The notes beneath the pieces are model-generated. The model ran no database searches, was not told where the DNA came from, and worked only from the letters and a program-made list of their open reading frames with translations. DNA of 64,000 nt from Bubalus kerabau (taxonomy: Eukaryota; Chordata; Mammalia; Artiodactyla; Bovidae): contig NC_073646.1 of the NCBI RefSeq assembly GCF_029407905.1, forward strand, positions 10,806,001 through 10,870,000, read 5' to 3'. Position 1 is the stretch's first letter, and the number at the start of each line of letters is the position of its first letter. This document shows positions 1-8,860 of this stretch, piece by piece. Position numbers and translations under genes: made by a program.

Positions 1-293
1 CACTCCATGGCAGCTGCACGGGCCCCGGCTGAGCCTCCACTGTGCCAAGTGCCCCTGCCTCGCAGCCCCTGCACTAGGTTGGCCTCCGCTCAGAACACTC
101 TTATCCTAGGTACCTGCCTGGCTCTGTCCTCTGTATCGTTCCTCAGGTCTCACTGTCTCAGAGGTTCTTCCCTGACCGTCCTGTGTCCCCTCCCAGCCCT
201 CCAGAAGCCCCCTGCCCTGCTTAACTCTCTTCCTCAAACTCACTCCCTCCCATCAGTTTGTCTCTTCATTGCCTGCCCACTCCACCCTCCCCA

Positions 294-312
294 ATCCCAT
301 CCCATCCCATCA
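294..312. repeat. (CCCAT)n short tandem repeat
   Basis: About three and a half copies of a CCCAT pentamer. Nothing else was recognised between the left edge and the SINE at 410; the frame open across 7-396 resembles no known protein. Confidence 0.6.
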
Positions 313-409
313 TTGAACTGTAAGCGCCAAGATAGCAGACACTCTGTATCATTTACTTATAAATGCCCAGCTCCTGGAGCTGCTGCACCCATATAGGCGG
401 TGCTCAGAA

Positions 410-680
410 AGCAATGACACCCCACTCCAGTACTCTTGCCTGGAAAATCCCATGGGCAGAGGAGCCTGGTAGGCTGCAGTCCATGGGGTCGCTAAGAGTC
501 GGACACGACTGAGTGACTTCACTTTCACTTTTCACTTTCATGCATTGGAGAAGGAAATGGCAACCCACTCCAGTGTTCTTGCCTGGAGAATCCCAGGGAT
601 GGGGGAGCCTAGTGGGCTGCCGTCTCTGGGGTCGCACAGAGTTGGACACGACTGAAGTGACTTAGCAGCAGCAGCAGCAG
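410..680 (+). mobile_element. BovA2 SINE
   Basis: Near full-length BovA2 with its two related halves: the first runs from CACCCCACTCCAGTACTC to the ACTTTCACTTTTCACTTTC linker, the second from GGAGAAGGAAATGGCAACCC to a terminal (CAG)n stretch. BovA2 derives from BovB 3' sequence and is restricted to ruminants. It is followed at 687-706 by a (TGGA)n microsatellite. Confidence 0.93.
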
Positions 681-686
681 AAAGCA

Positions 687-706
687 TTGGATGGATGGAT
701 GGATGG
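687..706. repeat. (TGGA)n microsatellite
   Basis: Perfect run of about five TGGA units directly after the BovA2 tail. Confidence 0.8.
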
Positions 707-1339
707 AGCCAACAAGTCTTCATTATCTATCCCTTTACACGCTAGACACTGTTTGCTGTGGACTCAGGTGACCAGAACACATCCCTTCCTTCAGAGCTGC
801 CAGGCCCTGTGGATGCTCTAAGTAGTCCAGCACTGCTGATCATGATCGGGGCCCTGAAGGGACCAGCCGAGGGCTGGGACAGTGAGCAACGATGGGATCT
901 GACCTGGGCAGGAATCCACCCATTCAGGCACCCACACGGATGGGAGAGTCACTGGTGCCTGGGCCCACAGGCTGCCCAGATCCTCAAGGAATAAAAACAT
1001 TACTGTCCTCGTGACACCTGCTGCCAGTTTGGCTGGACACACAGTTCCCCTTTGTCATCAGTTTCCGCTGTGGCCAGATAAGTGGGGCGCAAGGTCTCAG
1101 TTCTGCTTCCCAGCAAAGGTGTGTAGCCCAGGCTCCCAGCCACAGTGCGGGTCCCCTCCCCTCTTCCGCAAAGAGCAGGAGGAATAGGACCCAGGACATT
1201 TTCCTGATGAACTCTGTTGGAAGAGATAGTTCTTGAGTCCAGACCTGATGTGAAGAATAAATGTTTTATACTACTCTCAGAACGAAAGGGAGAAGCCGGA
1301 GCGGGAGGTTCTTGAAAAGACTGGGTGATGGGCTCATTT

Positions 1340-1682
1340 CAGCATAGTTGGGGATACATGTGTTTGTAACTCCCAAGTTAATTCACAACTAGTTACACAG
1401 GGGATGAAAATGTTCTAAAATTGATTCTAGTGATGGTTGCATAATTCTGAATAGATTAAAAAATCACTGGATTATACCTTTAATGGGCTTCCCTGGTGGT
1501 TCAAATGGTAAAGAAACTGCCTACAATGAGAGAGGCCCAGTTTTGATCCCTGGATTAGAAAGATCCCCTGGAGAAGGGAATGGCAACCCACTCCAGTAGT
1601 CTTGCCTGGAGAATCCCATGAACAGAGGAACCTATCGGGCTACAGTCCATGGGGTCGCAAAGAGTCAGACACGACTGAGCAA

Positions 1683-1719
<37 letters not shown>

Positions 1720-1775
1720 TTAAATGAGTAGATTATACAGTATGTGGTTATACCTCAATAAAGATATTGTATTTT
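1340..1775 (+). mobile_element. Old L1 3' end, split by a Bov-tA SINE
   Basis: The left part (to 1484) reads like the 3' UTR of ancient mammalian L1 elements, around TTCTAAAATTGATTCTAG and GATGGTTGCATAATTCTG. The text resumes after the SINE at about 1718 with the typical L1 ending, around ATACCTCAATAAAG. It is interrupted at 1485-1717. Confidence 0.6.
1485..1717 (+). mobile_element. Bov-tA SINE with (CA)n tail
   Basis: Begins with the tRNA-Glu-like head (GGGCTTCCCTGGTGGTTC) and ends in the BovA-type body (AGTCAGACACGACTGAGCAA), then a perfect CA dinucleotide run at 1685-1717. ACCTTTAA occurs on both sides of the element, consistent with a short target-site duplication in the host L1. Confidence 0.9.
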
Positions 1776-1779
1776 TTTG

Positions 1780-2470
1780 ACAAAGTTTTATTGATTGTTT
1801 TGAATTCTTTCTTCCTTTTGGTTTCTGCCCTCTACGGTTGGTCCAGTGGTTTGTGTAAGCTTATAGGGTGAGATTTGTGCTGAGTTTTTGTTTGTTGTTT
1901 GTTTGTTTGTTTTTTCTCTGATGGGCAAGGCTGAGTAAGGTGGTAATCCTGTCTGCTGATGAGTGGGTTTGTGTTTTTGTTTTGTTTGCTATTTAGTTGA
2001 GGCGTCCTTCACAGGGTGCTGCTGGTGGTTGGGGGTGATGCCGGGTCTTGTATTCCAGTGGTTTCCTTAGTGTGAGTTCTCACCATTTGATACTCTCTAG
2101 GGGTAGTTCTCCAGAGAAGGCGATGGCACCCCACTCCAGTACTCTTGCCTGGAAAATCCCATGGACAGAGGAGCCTGGTAGGCTGCAGTCCATGGGGTCG
2201 CTAAGAGTCGGACACGACTGAGCAACTTCACTTTCACTTTTCCCTTCATGCACTGGAGAAGGAAATGGCAACCCACTCTGGTGTTCTTGCCTGGAGAATC
2301 CCAGGGGTGGGGGAGCCTGGTGGGCTGCCGTCTCTGGGGTCGCACAGAGTCGGACACGACTGAAGTGACTTAGCAGCAGCAGTTCTGTGGTCATCTAGGG
2401 TCTTGGAGTCAGTGCTCCCACTCCAAGGGCTCAGGGCTGGATCTCTTCCTATTGAAGAGGAAAGGGAACT
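1780..2470 (-). mobile_element. Probable L1-related repeat, interrupted by BovA2
   Basis: T/G-rich sequence whose text (for example TCTTGTATTCCAGTGGTTTC and GGTCTTGGAGTCAGTGCTCC) reads like a recurrent ruminant repeat, probably the 5' region of a ruminant L1 in reverse. It is cut by the BovA2 at 2110-2385 and resumes afterwards. The family assignment is from memory and uncertain. Confidence 0.35.
2110..2385 (+). mobile_element. BovA2 SINE
   Basis: Full-length dimeric BovA2 from AGAGAAGGCGATGGCACCCC to the terminal (CAG)n. AGTTCT occurs just before and just after, suggesting a target duplication within the surrounding older repeat. Confidence 0.93.
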
Positions 2471-2680
2471 GAAGTTGTGAACGGCAGAAACAGCATTGGT
2501 GGCAGGCAGTCCTTGACACCGGTCCTTTGGCTATGAACCTTTTCTCAGTTTTTGTAAAGATCTAGCGAAATGATTGTAAAAGCGCAATATAATCTCTGAA
2601 ATGTTAATCAAACATGAGGAACATCTCCACCATGCTTTGAAATCGGTAATTTGAGTGCAGACTACCAATCCAAAAGGCCT
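2400..2680. other. Sequence without recognised gene
   Basis: Beyond the end of the interrupted repeat (about 2470) this is moderately AT-rich unique sequence with no convincing exon or repeat. Confidence 0.4.
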
Positions 2681-2682
2681 GA

Positions 2683-2908
2683 ATTTTTTTTTTTTTTTAA
2701 TTTGGCTGCATCGGGGGTGCTAGTTGCGGCACATGAGGCCGTCACTGCGTCGTGTGGGGTCTCTCCTCGCGCCTCACAGGCTCTAGCTGTGACTCGTGGG
2801 CTTAGTTGCACCGTGGCACGTGGGATCTTCGTTCCCTGACCAGGAATCGAATCTGCGTCCTCTGCGTTGCAAGGCAAATTCTTAACCACTGGACCACCAG
2901 GGAGGTGG
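2683..2908 (-). mobile_element. CHR-type tRNA-derived SINE
   Basis: Poly(T) at the left, then the reversed body (TTTGGCTGCATCGG, GTGGGATCTTCGTTCCCTGA) and the reversed tRNA-Glu-like head ending CTTAACCACTGGACCACCAG. This is the usual order for a CHR SINE inserted on the - strand. Confidence 0.88.
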
Positions 2909-2909
2909 T

Positions 2910-3678
2910 GTTTTTTCAAAACCAGTTCTAAACTAGTAGGATGGTCACGAAGCTGTCATCTTTTCCTAACGACCAGATTATCTCATTTGTGTCCCATTTA
3001 ATTATAAAACAGTCCTATTTATGCAACATTTTCCTTAAAGCAATCCAAAAGTGAAAAAAAGAAATTGGAACCTGCAGCACATTCTGGGATAATTTGGAAA
3101 CCTTGATGCAATCCAGACTCACGTGGCGGCTTCCCCCTTCCCTAAAATGTGCCTTTTTCCATTTCTTTTTGACTTTGAAGAAACGACTCTGTTCTTGCTG
3201 GTAAAACAGCCGCCCGTTCCCTTTTCTTTCCTGTAAATCATGAGATAAGTTTGCATTTCATACCTTTCCAGAAATCTCTGTTGATTGTGGTCTGACCTCA
3301 GAATCTCGACTTCTGGGAAAGAAAGTAGGTATTAGAATCACTGCTGTGAGCTTTTGTTGAAAACCTCTGAAGTTGTGTCTGTGTTGTGACCCCTAGACAG
3401 AAAACAGGTGAATGCTACCTCCAGGTCACTTCCTGGTGCTGGGTGATGACATGTCAGCCGCTCCGTCCAGCTCACTGCAGGGACTTTTAAAAATTTTTTT
3501 AAGTTATTATTTCTTGGAGATGATTAGGGCTAGAGTGCTCCTCTTTTTGTGTTGTCAAAACTGGCAGGGGGCGGGGTCTGGAGATAAATGCTTGGGGTCA
3601 TTCCTGGTGCTATAACTTAATAAGGCCAGCTCCCGTTAATTGAGCAATTGCTTTGTATCAGCCCCTATGCTAAACATT
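2910..3678. other. Unique sequence, no gene recognised
   Basis: No recognisable repeat or exon. The short open frames have no family resemblance and no splice-site pairs that stand out. Confidence 0.4.
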
Positions 3679-3920
3679 GGGCTTCCTAGGTGGCGCTAAT
3701 GGTAAAGAACCCACCTGCCAATGCAGCAGACATAAAAGACACAGGTTCCATCCCTGGGTCAGGAAGATCCCCTGGAGGAGGGCATGGCAACCCACTCCAG
3801 TATTCTTGCCTGGAGAATCCCCATGGACAGAGGAGCCTGGTGGGCTACAGTCCATAGCATCACAAAGAGTTAAGTGGAAAGAGTTAAGTGCTGCACGACT
3901 GCAGCAACTTAGCACACATG
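3679..3920 (+). mobile_element. Bov-tA SINE
   Basis: tRNA-like head from GGGCTTCCTAGGTGGCGCTA and BovA-type body with AACCCACTCCAGTATTCTTG. Near its end AGAGTTAAGTG is duplicated in tandem, a small internal rearrangement. Confidence 0.9.
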
Positions 3921-3949
3921 CATGCTAAGCATAGCTGTATGTATTCTTA

Positions 3950-4284
3950 TTTATTTTTTAATAAATTTATTTATGGCTATGCTGGGTCTTTGTTGCTGCA
4001 AGAGCTTTCTCTAGTTGTGGAAGCAGGGGCTCCTCTTCGTTGCCGTGTGCAGGCTTCTCACTGTGGTAGCTTCTCTTGTTGCAGAGAACGGGCTCTAGGG
4101 CGCGCAGGTTGCACGCCATATGGGCTCAGTAGCCACAACTCCCTAGCTCTAGAGTTCAGCCTCCATATTTTTGGCACACAGGCTTAGTTTCTCCGCAGCA
4201 TGTGGGGTCTTCCCCAGTCAGGGATGAAACCCATGTCTCCAGCACTGGCAGGCAGATTGTTTACCACTGAGCCACCAGGGAAGC
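3950..4284 (-). mobile_element. CHR-type SINE
   Basis: Antisense CHR SINE of nearly full length, from the A/T tail (TTTATTTTTTAATAAATTTA) through TTTCTCTAGTTGTGG to the head CACTGAGCCACCAGGGAAGC. TATTCTTATTT-like text lies left of it and again at 5553, past the later insertion, probably its own target duplication. Confidence 0.88.
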
Positions 4285-4295
4285 CCTATATTCTT
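4280..4295. repeat. Left target-site duplication
   Basis: GAAGCCCTATATTCTT, identical to 5544-5559. It overlaps the last bases of the CHR SINE. Confidence 0.8.
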
Positions 4296-5543
4296 TTTTT
4301 TTTTTCTCTATGAACAGTCAACTCAGATGCTTCAATGATATTTCCTTTTTCTGTCTCTCAAAGGTAATAACCTTGTGAGAATTATTCCAATGATTGACTA
4401 CCTAATTTTCCACTTAACTGTTGTATTTTCATCTCAATTCATTCTAAAGGAGATTTAAATGATGAACATCATGCACATACAACACAGAATCATAAAATAT
4501 AATTAATAAAATAAAAAAGGCTGTGAAAAGGAAGACAGTAATTGGAATCTGCTTCACTTTACTACACTTTGTGTAAATTTTCTTATGCCAGCACTTTAAT
4601 AATAGGAAAAAACAGCTCAGTACTTTTAAATATTTTATTGACAATATTAATATACTAATGTATCAAGATATTTTCAGGCAAACAGATACATATGACCTTA
4701 ACTCATGATTTCTAATGTACTGTAGATATTATCATGATGTAATGTTGTACATTCTTTTTGTTTAAAACCCTGTTATTGTCCTGAATACCTTCTACCTTTG
4801 CTCCACATACACACAACTTTGTGTTATATGGTACAACATTAAGATAAAAGAAGAATTTTAGTTAGCAGGCACCTTAGAGATACACTTGAAGTAGAAATGT
4901 GGTATTTTCATCTGTGACGCCAGCAGGGCCTGAGCTGAGTCCGCGAGATGCGATTCAGATTTATCTACAAAAGTGACTGTTTCGGTGCTTTCAGCCCCGC
5001 CTTAAAGACACCATATCAATGACTGCCAATTCCATCAGGGGGTTCTTTTAACAAAATCATAAACCAAAGTATTTCCTCACTTAAACAATTTTATTTATGG
5101 TAAAGTTTCCAAAATTTCTTATATCTTGAAATCATCCACAAAGTACTATTTTGTGCTTAGATTAAAAATGTATTTCTTACAAGAAAATGTTAAAATATAT
5201 ACCATTAGGCAGTATTGTTATATTTTGTTTAACACAGTATAATCAAAGGATTAAAGAGAAAATCAAAACAGTTGAATATACATAAAACTCCTTATAATTT
5301 ATTTACATCTATTCTAGTGTTTTAAAGAAAAAAAATAAAGCACTAAACATCAGAGATAATATTTTGATAAGCAATATTTATTAAAAATATGTTAAGCACT
5401 GCAACAAACTACCTTTGATAAACTGCCCCTATAAGAAATAGTGTCATTGGAACTATATATCTAAAGCAAATATGAAGGAAAAGAAGAAAAAAAGAAAGTA
5501 TAAATTGCAATAGTGACTTTTTAAATACACATTCTTATAAAGT
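4296..5543 (-). mobile_element. AT-rich insertion with poly(T) and 16-bp target duplication; probable processed retrocopy
   Basis: A 1,248-bp AT-rich block free of known repeats, unlike its flanks. The 16-mer GAAGCCCTATATTCTT stands at 4280-4295 and again, identically, at 5544-5559. A poly(T) run (to 4305) follows the left copy, so read on the - strand the insert ends in poly(A). This is the signature of L1-mediated retrotransposition of an mRNA on the - strand. The insert looks like 3' UTR: several AATAAA-type hexamers on the - strand and no long open frame (the best is 66 codons). Because one duplicate includes the end of the SINE at 3950-4284, this insertion is younger than that SINE. The parent gene is not recognised; an L1 3'-transduction is an alternative. 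Confidence 0.7.
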
Positions 5544-5559
5544 GAAGCCCTATATTCTT
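5544..5559. repeat. Right target-site duplication
   Basis: GAAGCCCTATATTCTT, the perfect second copy of the duplication bounding the 1.25-kb insert. Confidence 0.8.
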
Positions 5560-5720
5560 ATTTAATTCTCACAGCAATGCGTAAGGAACAGATTCTTTTC
5601 CTCCGTATCGCACCCAGGGAATCCCAGGCTCTGGGCCTCACAGGCAGGCAGCATCCCAGGGCTGAGACTTGAACCTGTCTGTTTCCAGAGCCCTCACTCA
5701 GACTCAGATGCGATGCCTCT
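5560..5720 (-). repeat. Probable MIR SINE relic
   Basis: CTCACAGCAATGCGTAAG followed by CCCAGGGCTGAGACTTGAAC resembles an antisense MIR core. Degenerate. Confidence 0.4.
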
Positions 5721-5869
5721 ATTTCCCTGTCTGTACCCTGGCACTCAGACCCGCCCCCCACCCCCAGGCTACATCCTCCCCTCCCTTCTATGGAAGAGAG
5801 CTGTGAAATTGCAGCAGTCTGGTAAGATGGAGAGCAGCTCAGATACCTAGAACCCCATTGGCACCCTCT

Positions 5870-6170
5870 CCCCAAGCATGGCGATGGACCACAGCGCTCT
5901 CCTCCTAGTGACAGGCGACGTGCCCTCCACGGGCCCGGACGGGGCCCCCAAGAGATGCTCCCGGCAGTTCTGTTTAGGAGACAGGATGTGCTTCTGTCCA
6001 AAGCAGTGCTGTCTCGATTACTTATTAATTGTGAAAGGGAGGGGAAAAAAAAAGAATAGGGTTTCCTGGAAAGGGATAAAAGTTCAATATGATAAACTCC
6101 CGAAAAGCAATCAAAGGCCAAAGAGGGCAGAAAAATAAAGGACGGAGAGAATAAGAGATAATGAATCAAA
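5870..6170. promoter_or_regulatory. Possible conserved noncoding element
   Basis: Repeat-free stretch with several recognisable transcription-factor-like words close together: ATTAATTG (homeodomain-like) at about 6024, CAATCAAAGG (TCF/LEF-like) at about 6108 and AATCAAAGC at about 6164. Regulatory activity is inference; no cross-species comparison was available. Confidence 0.2.
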
Positions 6171-6487
6171 GCGCCAGGCGTGTGAGCAGCACCCAGGAAG
6201 GGGCCATATTTCACGGGGATGGAGCTGCAGTGGAGCAGGAGCCAACGGGGGCAACGGTGGAAGTGAGTCAGAGAGAGCGGGACTCGGTCCCCCAAGGTCG
6301 CCAGGGCCCTAGGGATGAACTGGCGACGACAGGGATGGATGGAGCTGTTCGTGTGTCCCTGTGGCCGGAAGCCTCTTGTGTGCATTTGTGGCTTAAATGC
6401 ATGAATGTAGAAAATTGTCAATGGGACTGTTAAGCTACAAGAAGATTCCTTCCCCCACCCCCCTCCTCTGCCCATGCTGTAGTGCTT

Positions 6488-6576
6488 AGGATATCTTAGT
6501 TTCCTGAGCAGGGACTGAACCCGTGCCCTCGGCAGTGAAAGCACAGAGCCCTAACCACTGGACCACCGGGGAATTA
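6488..6576 (-). mobile_element. CHR-type SINE fragment
   Basis: Antisense head only: TTCCTGAGCAGGGACTGAAC to CTAACCACTGGACCACCGGG. Confidence 0.8.
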
Positions 6577-6719
6577 AGCTACAGAAGAAGATATCACCCC
6601 AGTCCCTCCACCCCTGAAGAAAGCAGCACCAGTATTTCCGATTACTTCTCATCTGTTACTTTTCTCTGTTTTTCTTCTCTTTCTCTTTTCCCCCCAATTT
6701 TTAGTTACCTAGGAAATAC

Positions 6720-6862
6720 ATTCCCCTGGGGGAGGGCATGGCAACCCACTCCAGCATTCTTGTCTAAAGAATCCCATGGACAGAGGAGCCTGGCGGGCTA
6801 CAGTCCATGGGGTCGCACAGAGTCAGACACGACTGAAGAAGCGACTTAGCAACACAGCACAG
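6720..6862 (+). mobile_element. Bov-tA or BovA SINE, 3' part
   Basis: Body without the tRNA-like head: GGCATGGCAACCCACTCCAG to GAAGCGACTTAGCAACACAG. Confidence 0.88.
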
Positions 6863-7384
6863 GAAATGCATGAGTTGACTCTTCATTTTTTAAAGAAATT
6901 AAAATGTTACAAACAGGACCTAAGTCCCCCCCACCATGCTCCCCACTCCCCAGACGTCCACAGTTTGGCTCATCTCTTTGCAGATCCGTCCCTATGCAGT
7001 TATATGTCCATCCATGGCCAGTGGGCAGCACAGGACCTCGGCTGTCTCTGCGATTCTGAAGTCCACACAGTGCTGAGCACCACGAGGCTTTTCATAACTC
7101 ACTTGATGGCAGAACCTGCCCTGAACTATCAATAAGCTATTTATAAGACTTATAGCCACCATCTATTGTGACTAGACTTGGTTTTATTCCCTGCAGAAAT
7201 GTAATAGATTTGGTTTTCAGCTACCTGAGACCCAGGTGAGGGTGTGACCTAGTGTATATGTGTGTGCCACATGGCCTTTTACCCCTTAAAGAGTCTATAG
7301 AGCCCAGAACACCTCCAACCGCAAGGATTTAGGATAAGGAAGGGGTTATGGATCTGTAGCTATCTTTATGATTTGAGCGGCCCT
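6863..7384. other. Unique sequence, no gene recognised
   Basis: No repeat or exon identified. The open frames here begin inside the preceding SINE or show no protein-like features. Confidence 0.4.
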
Positions 7385-8050
7385 TTTTTTTTTTTTTTAA
7401 CCTTAACTTTTGTGTTTTTTTAATCCAAACAGAATCATTGTTCTGCATACCCTTCTGCAGCTTGATTCTCAGGCACCACAGTGAATCAAAAATCTTTCTG
7501 TGTTAATGTCTCTCATCCTTTTTCGGGGTTGTGTAATATTCCGTAGTGTGGATCCATGTGTTCCTTTCTCTGGGCATTTTGGTTGTTTCCTGGTTTGCCA
7601 TCCCAGACACTGCTGCAGTGGGCACCCTTGGATGCACGTGCAGCCGAGGATCAGAACTGCTGTGTTGTCTGGGTTTTTTGCTTTGCTTTGTTTGCTGGTT
7701 TTTCCCTTCTCCCTACCCCCACATGCCTGCTATTCCCTATACAACAGAGGATTCCTTTTTTTTTTTTTTTTTTTTTGGTAATATAACTATGCTGCTGCTG
7801 CTGCTAAATCACTTCAGTCGTGTCCGACTCTGTGCAACCCCATAAACGGCAGCCCTCCAGGTTCCCCCGTCCCTGGAATTCTCCAGGCAAGAAGATTCGG
7901 GCATGCAGCTTCAGATTCTTTTTCATTATAGGTTATTATGAGATATTGAATGTAGTGCCCTGTGTGTATAGAGACTCCTTGTTGTGTGAGGGTTTTGTTG
8001 GGTTTTGTTTCTTTGGCGTTTTTTGTACTTTTTATTTCGTGTTGGAGTAT
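7385..8050 (-). mobile_element. Old L1 relic, broken by a BovA2 fragment
   Basis: Antisense L1 text around GTGTAATATTCCGTAGTGTG and, after the SINE, around TTCATTATAGGTTATTATGA. Both are familiar from L1 3' regions. Poly(T) at about 7756-7776 and the BovA2 fragment (7786-7905) separate the two parts. Confidence 0.6.
7786..7905 (-). mobile_element. BovA2 SINE fragment
   Basis: (GCT)n then AAATCACTTCAGTCGTGTCC, the reverse complement of the BovA2 3' end; truncated. Confidence 0.88.
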
Positions 8051-8168
8051 GGGCTTCCCTCATAGCTCAGTTGGTAAAGAGTCCGCCTGCAACGCAGGAG
8101 ACCCGTTTTGATTCCTGGGTTGGAAAGATCCACTGGAGAAGGGATAGGCCACCCACCCCAGTATTCTT
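8051..8168 (+). mobile_element. Bov-tA SINE, 3'-truncated
   Basis: tRNA-like head (GGGCTTCCCTCATAGCTCAG) and the first part of the body, stopping at CCCAGTATTCTTGG where the next copy begins. First of three head-to-tail copies. Confidence 0.9.
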
Positions 8169-8363
8169 GGGCTTCCCTGGTGGCTCAGCTGGTAAAGAAT
8201 CTGCCTGCAATGCGGAAGACCTGGGTTCAATCCCTAGGTTGGAAAGATTCCCTGGAGAAGGGAAAGGCTGCCCACTCCAGTATTCTGACCTAGAGAATTC
8301 CATGGATTGTGTAGTTCATGGGATTGCAAAGAGTTGGACATGACTGAGCAACTTTCACTTGTT
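8168..8363 (+). mobile_element. Bov-tA SINE, second tandem copy
   Basis: Complete copy from GGGCTTCCCTGGTGGCTCAG to GACTGAGCAACTTTCACTTG, joined directly to the truncated copy on its left. Confidence 0.92.
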
Positions 8364-8381
8364 TCTTGTCATGGCCATTTG

Positions 8382-8606
8382 GGCTTTCCAGGTGACGCTA
8401 GTGGTAAAGAATCTGCTTGCAGTTCAGGAGACACAGGGGATGCAGGTTTGATCCCTGGGTCAGAAAGATCCCCTGGAGGAGGGCATAACAACCCACTCCA
8501 GTATTCTTGCCTGGAGAATCCCATGGACAGAGGAACCTAGCAGGCTATAGTCCATGGGATCACAAAACGTCGGACATGAGTTAAAACCTGAGCAGTCACA
8601 CACACA
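8382..8606 (+). mobile_element. Bov-tA SINE, third copy
   Basis: GGGCTTTCCAGGTGACGCTA to a short (CA)n tail, about 20 bp after the second copy and in the same orientation. Confidence 0.9.
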
Positions 8607-8731
8607 GGTTGTTTCTGCTGCGTTGTGAACCTCCCTGAGATGAACATCCTTACACAGAAGTCATTCTGCAGGTATCCAGTGATTCCTTTAGAAACCATTC
8701 TTTAGTACTAATGGGAATGCCTATACTTCAG

Positions 8732-8860
8732 GCTTTTTTTTGTTTTTTTCTGGCCCTGTCAATCGGCATGTGGGATCTTGGTTCCCTGACCAGGAATCGA
8801 ACCCATGTCCCTTGTGTTGGAAGCACAGAATCTTAACCACTAGACCATCAGGGAGATCCT
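8732..8860 (-). mobile_element. CHR-type SINE fragment
   Basis: T-rich left end, GTGGGATCTTGGTTCCCTGA, then the reversed head AACCACTAGACCATCAGGGA. The middle is missing compared with a full CHR. Confidence 0.85.

Noticed and set aside
404..723. Overlapping frames repeated in several places (RLCATP-like and DCSLPGSS-like peptides)
   Set aside because: These peptides recur wherever BovA2 or Bov-tA SINEs occur and are translations of the SINE, not genes.
5558..6544. 328-codon open frame on the - strand
   Set aside because: It starts in an antisense SINE piece and ends in MIR-like sequence. The composition is irregular (Ser/Pro/Arg-rich), with no domain and no splice context. It is long by chance.
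8051..8606. tRNA genes
   Set aside because: The tRNA-Glu-like heads belong to SINEs; they lack an intact cloverleaf and are followed by SINE bodies. The same applies to all other SINE heads in the window.
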